The notes beneath the pieces were generated by a model. That model did no database searches, had not been told where the DNA came from, and saw only the letters and a program-made list of their open reading frames with translations. From Opitutales bacterium (GTDB lineage Bacteria > Verrucomicrobiota > Verrucomicrobiia > Opitutales > Oceanipulchritudinaceae), in NCBI GenBank assembly GCA_020831485.1, contig JAFIGG010000038.1, forward strand, positions 1 through 35,587: a stretch of 35,587 nt of DNA. Direction: 5' to 3'. How positions within the stretch are numbered: the stretch's first letter is position 1; every line of letters starts with the position of its first letter. Position numbers and translations under genes: made by a program. This document shows positions 19,091 through 26,880 of the stretch, piece by piece.

Positions 19091-19896
19091 TGTAATTTTA
19101 ATTCGGTTTGCCCAAGGCCTCCCTGGGAATGGCATGGCCGCGGTTTTGACTTGATTGCTTTGGGTGTTTGCAGACTACCCAGCAGGAATGCGTCTGTCAC
19201 ATGGATCGCGGAATTCATCTGCCAATCAATTAGCAGGTTCCCAAATACCATAGAGTTGAATACGTATGCAGAGCGCCCAACAATGCTTTCAGGACCGATC
19301 AGACTGTGGCTGAGTTGCGCTCCTTTTTGAATGATTCCTTCGTCTTCGACTACTACCATTGGGCCAATCTTCAGACCGGAACCAAGCCGCACATTCGAAC
19401 CTATCCAACACGGCCCAATCAACAGAGCGTCCCTTGGGATATGGGTGCCTTGTCCCACAAATACATTGGGACGAATTTCTCTCACACCGATTCGATCCGG
19501 TGTGAGCGCAAATGATATCCACTTGCAGAGTGCATCGAAGCAGGATTGATAACTTTCAAACAGTGGCACGCTGCGGTCCCCCGGCAGTTGGTCCATGACA
19601 ATCGGTTCCACCGATTCTCCAAACCGGCTCATCGCATCCCTGACGGAGAATTCATACGGAGTCTCGATCAACTCCACTTCAAGCCCCCAGCGTGCTCCGT
19701 TTCCAACAACCGCGCGGATTGATTCAATACGGTCGCTGGACAAAAGGCGGACCTTCCGCACTCCCGACCCAGCCAGATGGACCAACCAGGATTCAACGAG
19801 GGTTGTTCCAAGCACGGCTAGCAGCGCGAGTGGCAGTTCATCGCCCAAATGGCGAACAACCGGACGCGAGTCCGGACAAATAAGTAAGGCATTCAT
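19087..19896 (-). CDS. Degenerate nucleotidyltransferase with left-handed beta-helix (GlmU-like)
   Basis: The first 110 or so residues of this 269-residue protein resemble sugar-nucleotide transferases: PLALLAVLGTTLVESWLVHLAGSGVRKV matches the usual P-L-L-P-V-x-G-x-P-L pattern. The N-terminal G-x-G-T-R-L nucleotide loop and its Lys are absent (DSRPVVRHLGDE instead). From about 135 to 225 imperfect hexapeptide repeats of the V/I-G-x type (VFVGQGTHI, IGPCWIGSNVRLGSGLKIGP) form a left-handed beta-helix. The tail is basic and probably disordered. A catalytic pyrophosphorylase is doubtful; a scaffold, a regulator or an acetyltransferase-like role is possible. It starts 3 bases after the sugar transferase stop and its own stop overlaps the next start as ATGA, so it is tightly co-translated. 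Confidence 0.82.
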   Translation of the reverse strand: MNALLICPDSRPVVRHLGDELPLALLAVLGTTLVESWLVHLAGSGVRKVRLLSSDRIESIRAVVGNGARWGLEVELIETPYEFSVRDAMSRFGESVEPIVMDQLPGDRSVPLFESYQSCFDALCKWISFALTPDRIGVREIRPNVFVGQGTHIPRDALLIGPCWIGSNVRLGSGLKIGPMVVVEDEGIIQKGAQLSHSLIGPESIVGRSAYVFNSMVFGNLLIDWQMNSAIHVTDAFLLGSLQTPKAIKSKPRPCHSQGGLGQTELKLQ

Positions 19897-19899
19897 AAA

Positions 19900-20619
19900 T
19901 CAATAGGCTCCAGAACCGGACATTACCGCCGGTACCGTTTTTAAAATGATCCGCAGATCTGTTAGCAGTGTCTGGGTTTCAATATAGCGGACATCGAGTT
20001 CCACTTGCCCTTTAAAATCGATTTCGGCCCGTCCTGAAATCTGCCAGATGCAGGTAATACCGGGTTTAACCTGCAGACGCCGCCTGTCAGCGATGCTGTA
20101 AAGCTTCACCTCTCTCGGCACAGGCGGTCGGGGTCCCACAATAGACATCTCCCCACGTAGAACATGGTAAAACTGTGGCAGCTCATCGAAAGAAAACTTC
20201 CGCAACCAACGACCTACACGGGTAATGCGCGGATCGTCCTTCAGCTTAAATGTCACGCCTGCAGCCTGTTCATTCATGCCCAGAAGCTCTTGTAGCCGCG
20301 CCTCTGCATCGGGACGCATCGAACGAAATTTGTACATTCGAAATGGTCTTCCGAAGCGCCCAATCCGGGTCTGAAAAAATAAAACCGGCCCCCTGTCCTC
20401 GAGTTTAATCAGTATCGCCAGGACGAGGCCCAAAGGCAAGATGCAGGCAAGCGCAAGAAGGCTGACCAGAATGTCCAAAGATCGCTTCGGAAACCCATCG
20501 CAGCGGCGCACAAAGCGGCGCCAATGACGCCCTGTTGCCGTGGCCAGCAACAGGTATCCGTGCTCAAAACGGTTCGACGGTAAGACTTGATATAGATCGG
20601 TAGAATTGGATGCTTTCAT
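19900..20619 (-). CDS. Polyprenyl-phosphate sugar-1-phosphate transferase
   Basis: This 239-residue enzyme is of the PglC/WcaJ-C-terminal type that starts lipid-linked glycan synthesis by moving a sugar phosphate from a nucleotide sugar to undecaprenyl phosphate at the inner membrane. After about 40 cytoplasmic-type residues one hydrophobic re-entrant helix is visible (about 47-70, LDILVSLLALACILPLGLV). The conserved core follows: MYKFRSM, FDELPQFYHVLRGEMSIVGPRPP and PGITCIWQISGRAEIDF. The long N-terminal membrane part of WcaJ or WbaP is absent, so it is the small monotopic form. It lies 2 bases after the kinase-like gene and 3 bases before the degenerate nucleotidyltransferase gene. Confidence 0.94.
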   Translation of the reverse strand: MKASNSTDLYQVLPSNRFEHGYLLLATATGRHWRRFVRRCDGFPKRSLDILVSLLALACILPLGLVLAILIKLEDRGPVLFFQTRIGRFGRPFRMYKFRSMRPDAEARLQELLGMNEQAAGVTFKLKDDPRITRVGRWLRKFSFDELPQFYHVLRGEMSIVGPRPPVPREVKLYSIADRRRLQVKPGITCIWQISGRAEIDFKGQVELDVRYIETQTLLTDLRIILKTVPAVMSGSGAY

Positions 20620-20621
20620 CC

Positions 20622-21326
20622 TTAGTGCTTTCTCGGGTTGTGGTATTTTAAATTGCGGTATGGATCCGACGAATCCGGAGTCTTTCCGGGTTGAATACGG
20701 CTCACGCTTAAATTGAGGATCTGATCATACAGATTGCCTACGTCGGCATCGCTGATCGGTTGCGTCAGCACCACGTCGGCGAATTCAATCTGGGGTTCGA
20801 CAAATTTCTCATGCATCGGCCGAACAACCTCATCAAATACCTTGCGAACGGTTGAAAGACTGCGGCCACGCTCGTCATGATCCCGTTCCAGACGGCGTTT
20901 CATCCGCAGAGAATCTGGGCATTCGATATAAACCGAATACTGGAAGTGCTCGCGGACGGACGGATCATGCAGCAGCCAGAGACCGTCCACAATTACGATT
21001 AGACTGCGAACCTGTGAGCGGGTGTCGCTCTGCCTTGAGTGGGTGACAAAATCATAGCGAGGCACCAGCACACCCTGACCCTTTGCGCATTCGGCCAGAA
21101 CCTGCTTGAAATAGCTCCATTCGATGGCATCGGGATTGTCGAAATTGAGGTAATTCCGCTGGTTCTCGGTCAGGTCCGATCGATCGCGATAGAAGTCATC
21201 CAGCGAGATCCTCCCGGCAAGGTCACCGAAGCGCTTGAGGAGTTGTTGACTGAGCCAGGATTTTCCTGAGCCGCTGCCGCCGGTTATGGCGACGAAAGTT
21301 GTAACATGTGGGGAGGTCAGGCGCAT
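20622..21326 (-). CDS. Uridine-kinase-like P-loop protein
   Basis: The 234-residue protein has Walker A GGSGSGKS (16-23), a DDFYRDRSDLTENQRNYLNF segment near 42 that matches the uridine kinase D-x-F-Y-R region, NFDNPDA, and VDGLWLLHDPSVREHF. A C-terminal RRLERDHDERGRS segment matches the kinase lid. All parts of the uridine kinase/phosphoribulokinase fold appear present, so it should phosphorylate a nucleoside or related small molecule. It is unusual as a member of a polysaccharide operon: it overlaps the upstream GT4 by 10 bases and is followed after 2 bases by the sugar transferase. It may supply UMP for UDP-sugars or have a new substrate such as a sugar or a polyprenol. The substrate is not readable. 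Confidence 0.87.
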   Translation of the reverse strand: MRLTSPHVTTFVAITGGSGSGKSWLSQQLLKRFGDLAGRISLDDFYRDRSDLTENQRNYLNFDNPDAIEWSYFKQVLAECAKGQGVLVPRYDFVTHSRQSDTRSQVRSLIVIVDGLWLLHDPSVREHFQYSVYIECPDSLRMKRRLERDHDERGRSLSTVRKVFDEVVRPMHEKFVEPQIEFADVVLTQPISDADVGNLYDQILNLSVSRIQPGKTPDSSDPYRNLKYHNPRKH

Positions 21327-22522
21327 ACCAGTTTTCCTTGTGATTCCTTGAAGACCGAACTGAACAGCTGCTCAAGGTCATCGATGTACTTTTCAAAGCC
21401 GAACTGTTCGAGGGCAATCCTGCGGCCATTTTGACCCATGCGGAGTGCTTCTGCTTTGTCTCTCAGAAGGCTGTCTATGCGTTCGGCATAAAGCGTATGA
21501 TCCATCCATGGAACGAGGAACCCGTTTTCGCCGTCCTTCAACCATTCGCTAATACCACCGGCATCGAAGCCAACGACCGGCAATCCGCAGCGCATGGCTT
21601 CCAATCCGGTCGCACCAAATGGCTCTGGCCAGACCGAACTGACGACAGCCAGACTGGCATCCTGATAAATGGAAATGAGTTCTTCTTGAGGAAGGTAGCC
21701 AAGAAAATGAACCTTACCGCCCAAACTCAACCGGCTGGCCAGAGTTTCGCAATAGGCTCGATGGTGGCCGTCGCCAACAATTATAGCTACAAATGGGCTC
21801 TTTACCTGCGCCAGAGATTTAAGCAACACATCAACGCCTTTACCGCGAACAATCTGGCCGGCATATACAATACGATTGCGCACACTAAATGACGGCACAG
21901 TCGTGGTTTCCAATGCCGGAGGAACAGGCGCATGCATCTCAATCCGGTCGGATTTAAATCCGTTACGGATCAATTCATCCCGCATGTACTTACTGGCGAC
22001 AATGACCCGGTCGAACTGTTTATTCAGCTCCAACTCTTTTACTTTCTTGCTGTAACTGACCCATTCGAGACGGTTCCGCTGTTCACTGTGACGCCGAACA
22101 ACCCCTCCACAGGGGAAGACGCAATAGGGTCCAAGAGCCCGGGTACAGGGGCGACGACTCCAATGTGGATACTTGCAACCCCTCAGGCAGAAAAGGTTGT
22201 GATCATGAACCATGCGAATAACAGGCATCTCTCCTTTCGCCAATGCTTCCAGCAGCGATAAATCAGAAGTGTTGTGCAAATAGACGAGGTCCGGCTTGAA
22301 AGAGGAGAGCGCCTTTGCGGCGGCAACCCTCATCCCCGCTCCCGTTATAGGGAACCGATACTTGAAAAGCTGCTTCCATTTCTCCTCTCCTGTATTCGTG
22401 TTCATTTCGTACATGATTCCAACCGTGTGGCCACGCCGCTTCATTTCGCGGGCGGTATGGTAAAGGTTCGACTCAGCCCCGGCCTGGGCTCCGAATCGAT
22501 CATGTGCAAATAGTAATTTCAT
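21317..22522 (-). CDS. Glycosyltransferase family 4 with Cys-rich insertion
   Basis: This 401-residue GT-B fold enzyme has an N-terminal FGAQAGAESNLYHTARE motif, a YAGQIVRGKGVDVLLKSL nucleotide-sugar domain entry near 220, FLGYLPQEEL near 275 and the E-x7-E type motif WPEPFGATGLEAMRCGLPVVG near 308. Between about 113 and 140 a Cys-rich stretch (CLRGC, PCTRALGPYC, PCGG) adds four or five cysteines that could bind a metal or brace the acceptor site. It is the first gene of the tightly packed minus operon and lies 105 bases downstream of the GH9 gene on the same strand, so it may be read with it. It should extend the lipid-linked glycan; sugar and linkage are unknown. Confidence 0.92.
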   Translation of the reverse strand: MKLLFAHDRFGAQAGAESNLYHTAREMKRRGHTVGIMYEMNTNTGEEKWKQLFKYRFPITGAGMRVAAAKALSSFKPDLVYLHNTSDLSLLEALAKGEMPVIRMVHDHNLFCLRGCKYPHWSRRPCTRALGPYCVFPCGGVVRRHSEQRNRLEWVSYSKKVKELELNKQFDRVIVASKYMRDELIRNGFKSDRIEMHAPVPPALETTTVPSFSVRNRIVYAGQIVRGKGVDVLLKSLAQVKSPFVAIIVGDGHHRAYCETLASRLSLGGKVHFLGYLPQEELISIYQDASLAVVSSVWPEPFGATGLEAMRCGLPVVGFDAGGISEWLKDGENGFLVPWMDHTLYAERIDSLLRDKAEALRMGQNGRRIALEQFGFEKYIDDLEQLFSSVFKESQGKLVCA

Positions 22523-22627
22523 AGGCTTCTGTCGTGTTCAATGTGAACGTTTGTCAGTGTATCAGCGTTCCAATGCGCACACAGTAGGTGAAGACCCACA
22601 ATGAAGCCGGATTTGACCACCCCGTGC

Positions 22628-25333
22628 CTAGAGTTCAGATTCGACATAAAAATCAAACACCGCAAACACGCGTCGACCGTCCGGCCAGTGAGCTTCAACC
22701 TCAACCCACTGGGGTCCGGATTCCTGCGGCACGTATTCCAATGTGCCACCAGAAGTAGGCTCCTGTCCTGCAGCCTCCCAAACGACTACAGCGCTATTAG
22801 GATCGAAGCCTTCCGGCTCTTTGAAGCGAAAGTTCAGCATCTCGCCAAAAGCGACCGATGAATTTTCAGGACCGATGATTTCAGCTTCCGCAGAGTGCCA
22901 TGCCTGCTCGCTGAGCTCCGTTCGTGCTGCGAGAAATGCGAGCCCAGCCAATCCGCGAGCCTGATTAACGATGGTGGGTTCTGTCGGCACGTTATGAGTA
23001 TCCGTCCAACGGTTATAGTAGGCATAGAGCCCAGCCTCACCACTATCCAATGGATAGGAATGCACCGACAGACTCTCGGCATAGGCCGGTAAATGTGGCA
23101 ACCCAGCTTGAATATTCCCGATCGGAATGCCGGACAAGGGAAGCTGGCGACGGTCGTTTTGTGCGTAATGGTGAACAATGACGTTCGCACGATAGTGGCC
23201 AACCCCAGTCAGGTAGGGAACATTAACCGGATTGGTTCCGGCCTCAAAATTCAAATTGGCAATAAAGGCACGCAAAAATTCCGGCCTGGGGTCTCTGGAT
23301 TGAGGATAGTCCAACTGATAGGCCACCACCAGATCGAAAGCCTGATCCAGAGAAAAGTACCAACCGCCACCCCGGACCCGTTTCGTTTCCACCGGAAAAC
23401 TGGTCCCATAGGCATTTTGATCCGAGCGCCGAAGCACATCCATTCCCGCAGCCACTATCTCATCTTCAGAGGCACGCAGCATTGACTGATTCAAACGCGT
23501 CGGTTCCAGTCTTCCACTGCGAGTGGCAAAGGCATAGCTGCGGATGGCATTACCGTAGGACTCAGCAAGCCGCCACCATCCCCATCGACGGGTATCCGAA
23601 TTACTTGGATCGAACCAGTCTAGCAGTTGGCGATGGTAACTTTCCTCACCTGTTGCCAGAAACAGTTCTGTAGCCAGCCAGGCGAGTTCATCATCGTGCA
23701 TGAAGAGGTCGCCATAGTGCGTAATCCGCTGGTAGGCTCCATCCTTGCCATGCTGGTCGATGGCTGCCTGCAGGAATTCCCATCCGGCAATTGCCTGTTC
23801 GAGGTAACGTTCCGCGGCCTCCGGGTAGTTTGCTTTGAAAGCGGGCGATGAAGCCGCCTGAGCGAGGGCCGCACTGGCCGCTGCCGTTGCCGCAGTGTTT
23901 TTGGGCCAGACAACTTGAGGATCACCTTCGTCCGGCAGCACATCGTGCTCGTAACGGCGGTTCTTTGGGTAGACAAGAAAGTAGAATCCGCCATCCGCAT
24001 CCTGCATGCGGGCGAGAAATCTCAACTCCCATTTTGCAATCTGCAGCAGATCCCCCACTCCATCGCCGCTTTCGGGAATTCCCAAATTGTCCAGCTCGGC
24101 GACACCCGGCAACGAATCCACGGCAAAAATGAGGGTATGAATGAAGGCGGCGCTGTTCAGGGTATATTTGCTGTAATCGCCGGCATCGTGGTGGCCGCCC
24201 TGAACATCCACGGGCCCGTCGTTCACAAAGGGGAAGAGCTGGGCTTCCATCTTGTTCAACTGCGCTGCCGTGTGCCTGGGATTATCGGCGTAACTTGAGC
24301 TTTCCTGAGCGATAATGCGCCAGGTAAATGCATCGGATTCGGTAACTGGTATGGTAGCGGGTGCCGTATGGCAGGCATCGTGAACAAAACGCGTATGTGG
24401 CAGGGAGTTTGCACAACCGCACCGTTGATGATACAGGCCTAGAGCGTAGAGCCGGGTGAAGTTGAGAGCAATGCCTTCATCGATTCTAAAGGGCTGCGAG
24501 ACGCCCAGTCCCGGAACCATCAGGCGATAGCGCCCGGGCTTCTTGAAGGCGCTGAAATCGGCCTGCAGAACTTCCTGATAGGGCAATGGACTTATATTGT
24601 AACCCTTGTCCGGTCGCGACTCCAGAGACCCTGTGTAGGCAATCGAATCGTCGGCGAGGTCGATCAATTTAAAGTCCCTCAGACCAGCGCCTTCCATCTC
24701 CCCCAGACAGCCAAGGTAATAGCCGACCATCGCCTGTTTAGGGTATTTCGGCAGATAGCCTTCGTGATTGACATGAATAGCCGGACTCAAGCGAAAGGGA
24801 TCATAGTCAACCCTCAAACTTGAAGCTCTCAGACCCTTTGCCAAGTCATTTGAATCCCTGACTCTGATCCCGACCTGCGCCCCCAATTCCAGCTCGGTTT
24901 CCAAGCGAAGGTAAATATGACTGGCGATTCGAAGATCGTGCTCGTGCAGTGCGGCATAACTGACCCGGCGCTTGAATCCGTAAGATTCAACCTCCAGCCT
25001 TTCTCCGTTTGCGGTGACCTGTAACAGATCGGAATCTTCTGCGAAGGCTGTTAGCAAGACTGCCGGATTGCTGCTTTCAAGTTTCTCCTTCTCAGGCGGC
25101 AACAGTTGCTCTACCCATCTCAGCTCCAATAAATCAGGGGCAATGACACTGAGAACCTGTGTGCCCGGTCGTTCGGGGATCAACTGTGGACCCTTCGAGT
25201 GAAGTTCGGTCGCGGACATCGGTTGCGACAGGGGAGCCAACACCAGTCCACACACGAGAAACACGAAAGACCGCCGGATCCAACAAGGATTTCGAGAACT
25301 TTGTAAAAATAATCTGGCTGGCTGCATCCACAC
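22628..25333 (-). CDS. Secreted glycoside hydrolase family 9 enzyme
   Basis: This 901-residue protein has an N-terminal signal-like segment (basic WIRRS then FVFLVCGLVLAPLSQP, about 20-40), so export is expected. An Ig-like N-terminal region (about 165-290) precedes the (alpha/alpha)6 catalytic domain, as in cellulase-type GH9 enzymes. DAGD at Asp383-Asp386 is the family base and water-activating pair, a GVGHYRANVIVHHYAQND stretch matches the conserved His region, and TEPTIVNQA with Glu785 fits the catalytic acid motif. A C-terminal Ig-like domain (about 815-901) follows. It should hydrolyse a beta-linked glucan or related polymer in the periplasm or outside. It sits just upstream of the polysaccharide operon, so it may trim or release the product rather than degrade food; both readings are open. 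Confidence 0.9.
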   Translation of the reverse strand: MWMQPARLFLQSSRNPCWIRRSFVFLVCGLVLAPLSQPMSATELHSKGPQLIPERPGTQVLSVIAPDLLELRWVEQLLPPEKEKLESSNPAVLLTAFAEDSDLLQVTANGERLEVESYGFKRRVSYAALHEHDLRIASHIYLRLETELELGAQVGIRVRDSNDLAKGLRASSLRVDYDPFRLSPAIHVNHEGYLPKYPKQAMVGYYLGCLGEMEGAGLRDFKLIDLADDSIAYTGSLESRPDKGYNISPLPYQEVLQADFSAFKKPGRYRLMVPGLGVSQPFRIDEGIALNFTRLYALGLYHQRCGCANSLPHTRFVHDACHTAPATIPVTESDAFTWRIIAQESSSYADNPRHTAAQLNKMEAQLFPFVNDGPVDVQGGHHDAGDYSKYTLNSAAFIHTLIFAVDSLPGVAELDNLGIPESGDGVGDLLQIAKWELRFLARMQDADGGFYFLVYPKNRRYEHDVLPDEGDPQVVWPKNTAATAAASAALAQAASSPAFKANYPEAAERYLEQAIAGWEFLQAAIDQHGKDGAYQRITHYGDLFMHDDELAWLATELFLATGEESYHRQLLDWFDPSNSDTRRWGWWRLAESYGNAIRSYAFATRSGRLEPTRLNQSMLRASEDEIVAAGMDVLRRSDQNAYGTSFPVETKRVRGGGWYFSLDQAFDLVVAYQLDYPQSRDPRPEFLRAFIANLNFEAGTNPVNVPYLTGVGHYRANVIVHHYAQNDRRQLPLSGIPIGNIQAGLPHLPAYAESLSVHSYPLDSGEAGLYAYYNRWTDTHNVPTEPTIVNQARGLAGLAFLAARTELSEQAWHSAEAEIIGPENSSVAFGEMLNFRFKEPEGFDPNSAVVVWEAAGQEPTSGGTLEYVPQESGPQWVEVEAHWPDGRRVFAVFDFYVESEL

Positions 25334-25623
25334 AGCTAATCAGTATTGAATAACAACGACTATAGGGGCTATCCCTGCCTTTGGCCGAAGCTTTAACGTC
25401 TATTTTCGTATGTTAGGGCGAAATTTAACGCACAAGGGAGGTATTCACCTATTAGGCATGCAGCTACTTTCATGTTTAGATATAAAGAGTTTTCCAGAGC
25501 ATGGCTCAGGTTTACACTACGAAAAATGAGCCATTGCCTTCCGGGGTAAGCTTGTGTAACATCCATATTTCTAGGGCATGTGTATTCACAGGCCCAATCA
25601 GTTAACTCGAATACATCCAAAAC
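25334..25623. promoter_or_regulatory. Divergent promoter region with inverted repeat
   Basis: This 290-base gap separates the GH9 gene from the divergent response regulator gene, and I see no gene in it. It contains an inverted repeat, ATGGCTCA (25501-25508) and TGAGCCAT (25527-25534), ending 90 bases before the regulator start. The ten-base string AATGAGCCAT (25525-25534) recurs at 26409-26418, upstream of the next gene. On the minus strand, TATAGT (25364-25359) could be a -10 for GH9, without a good -35. A binding site for the adjacent regulator is a reasonable guess. Confidence 0.4.
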
Positions 25624-26301
25624 ATGGCTAAAATAACAGTAATACTCGCCGACGACCATACGGTTGTCCGCCAGGGATTGAAAGCCCTGCTCTCAGCAGA
25701 ACCGGATATTGAAGTCGTTGGAGAGGTCGAAACCGGACGGGAAGCCGTCGAAATGGTGGCTAAACTCCTACCCGACATCGTCGTTATGGATATTGCCATG
25801 CCGCAACTTAACGGCCTGGAAGCGACCCGGCAGATTCTCAGCCAGACAACATCCACCAGGGTCATCATCCTGTCATCCTACAACGATGAGGAGTATGTTG
25901 AGCAACTGACCAATGCCGGGGCAACGGGCTATCTGATCAAACAAACAGCCGCTAATGACCTCATTCGAGCCATTCATGAAGCCAAGCTTGGCAATGCCTT
26001 TTTCAGTCCTGCGATCGCCCGGCGTATGCTCGACCATTGCAGACGGGCATTTCTCGACGGCAAACCACCCAGCAAAAAGGCCGTTTCGCTAACGACTCGT
26101 GAACGCGAGGTCTTGCAGTTGATTGCAGAAGGCATGACCAACAAGGCCATCGGTGGCGAGCTGTGCATCAGCATCAAAACCGTTGAAAAGCACCGCCAGC
26201 AGGTCATGAACAAACTGAACATACATGACATCGCTGGATTGACACGCTATGCCATCTCCAGAGGTGTGATTGAATCGAAATCCGCGTTAAATCCTGTCTA
26301 G
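25624..26301 (+). CDS. NarL/LuxR-family response regulator
   Basis: This 225-residue regulator has an N-terminal receiver (about 4-120; acidic pair in LADDHTVVRQGL, phosphoacceptor Asp56 in VVMDIAMP, Lys in GYLIKQ) and a C-terminal LuxR-type helix-turn-helix (about 153-205) with LTTREREVLQLIAEGMTNKAI and SIKTVEKHRQQVMNKL. It should bind DNA when phosphorylated by a HisKA_3-type kinase. No kinase gene is adjacent; the hybrid kinase at 6535-10638 is of the right class but 15 kb away. It sits between the GH9 gene and a secreted Trp-rich protein gene, with a shared ten-base string upstream of both plus-strand genes, so it may control its neighbours and itself. All key residues are present. Confidence 0.95.
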   Translation: MAKITVILADDHTVVRQGLKALLSAEPDIEVVGEVETGREAVEMVAKLLPDIVVMDIAMPQLNGLEATRQILSQTTSTRVIILSSYNDEEYVEQLTNAGATGYLIKQTAANDLIRAIHEAKLGNAFFSPAIARRMLDHCRRAFLDGKPPSKKAVSLTTREREVLQLIAEGMTNKAIGGELCISIKTVEKHRQQVMNKLNIHDIAGLTRYAISRGVIESKSALNPV

Positions 26302-26316
26302 AACCTATGCCAACAC

Positions 26317-26336
26317 CGTGCTAACCCCACAGCACG
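26317..26336 (+). terminator. Weak hairpin after the response regulator
   Basis: CGTGCT (26317-26322) and AGCACG (26331-26336) form a six-base stem with an eight-base loop, 16 bases after the regulator stop. No T run follows, so intrinsic termination is doubtful. Confidence 0.3.
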
Positions 26337-26405
26337 CGCTAACATGCGGTATTATAGCTGAGGATTGGTAGGCATTAGCCCTATAGTTTTCGGGTTTCGC
26401 AAATG

Positions 26406-26418
26406 TATAATGAGCCAT
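26406..26418 (+). promoter_or_regulatory. Candidate -10 box overlapping a repeated string
   Basis: TATAAT (26406-26411), preceded by TG, matches a consensus -10 box about 86 bases before the start of the Trp-rich protein gene. No TTGACA-like -35 is present at normal spacing, so an activator may be needed. The string AATGAGCCAT (26409-26418) overlaps it and is the same as that upstream of the response regulator. The rest of the 195-base gap 26302-26496 shows nothing else I can name except the hairpin at 26317. Confidence 0.4.
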
Positions 26419-26496
26419 CACATTTGCCGATCTGTGCAATGATCTCACGCGACCCTCTGTCGCAGGGATAATCGCATAACCCGAATCAATCCACTC

Positions 26497-26880
26497 ATGC
26501 ATTCAACAATCCAGCTACTCAGGATCGCCACAGCAACTGCACTGCTGTCTCTAGTCCCTCATTCCATTCATGCCGAAACCCACAGCGACCAGGATCCTGA
26601 AAACGGTCTGACTGAGGGTTGGAATTCCTATTGGTTCGGTAATTTCAATACCGAACTGTTTTTTGAGTACGGCTGGATCTGGCACCACGAACACGGCTGG
26701 GTATTCCCTCTTGAAGAAAACTGGTCTTACAACCCTGGTTTGGGATGGATATGGACCTCCGAAGACATCTACCCCGTTGTCTTCCGTCTCAGCGATCGAG
26801 CATGGCTGTGGTATTTTCGGGGTACCACCGAACCACGGGAGATCCACAACTACAGCACCGGCGAGCTGGAATTCCACTAG
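26497..26880 (+). CDS. Secreted small Trp-rich protein
   Basis: This 127-residue protein has a signal peptide (about 1-26: LLRIATATALLSLVPHSIHA, cut likely after IHA). The mature part has ten tryptophans in about 100 residues, arranged as repeated short units: GWNSYWFG, GWIWHH, HGWVFP, LGWIWTSEDIYP, then SDRAWLWYFRG and a Tyr/Glu-rich end. I know similar aromatic modules as C-terminal parts of secreted proteins in Verrucomicrobia; their function is not known to me. They look like a beta-structured surface module that might stick to carbohydrate or to the envelope. It follows the response regulator on the same strand after 195 bases. Its stop overlaps the stop of the convergent copper ATPase gene at CTAG. 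Confidence 0.8.
   Translation: MHSTIQLLRIATATALLSLVPHSIHAETHSDQDPENGLTEGWNSYWFGNFNTELFFEYGWIWHHEHGWVFPLEENWSYNPGLGWIWTSEDIYPVVFRLSDRAWLWYFRGTTEPREIHNYSTGELEFH

Noticed and set aside
19091-19135. Upstream ATG at 19135 for the STAS-phosphodiesterase gene
   Set aside because: It lies inside the upstream gene and adds 15 residues outside the STAS fold; the ATG at 19090 forms an ATGA overlap.
25393-25659. 88-codon minus-strand open frame in the GH9/regulator gap
   Set aside because: It runs into the start of the response regulator gene on the other strand and shows no motif or start signal.
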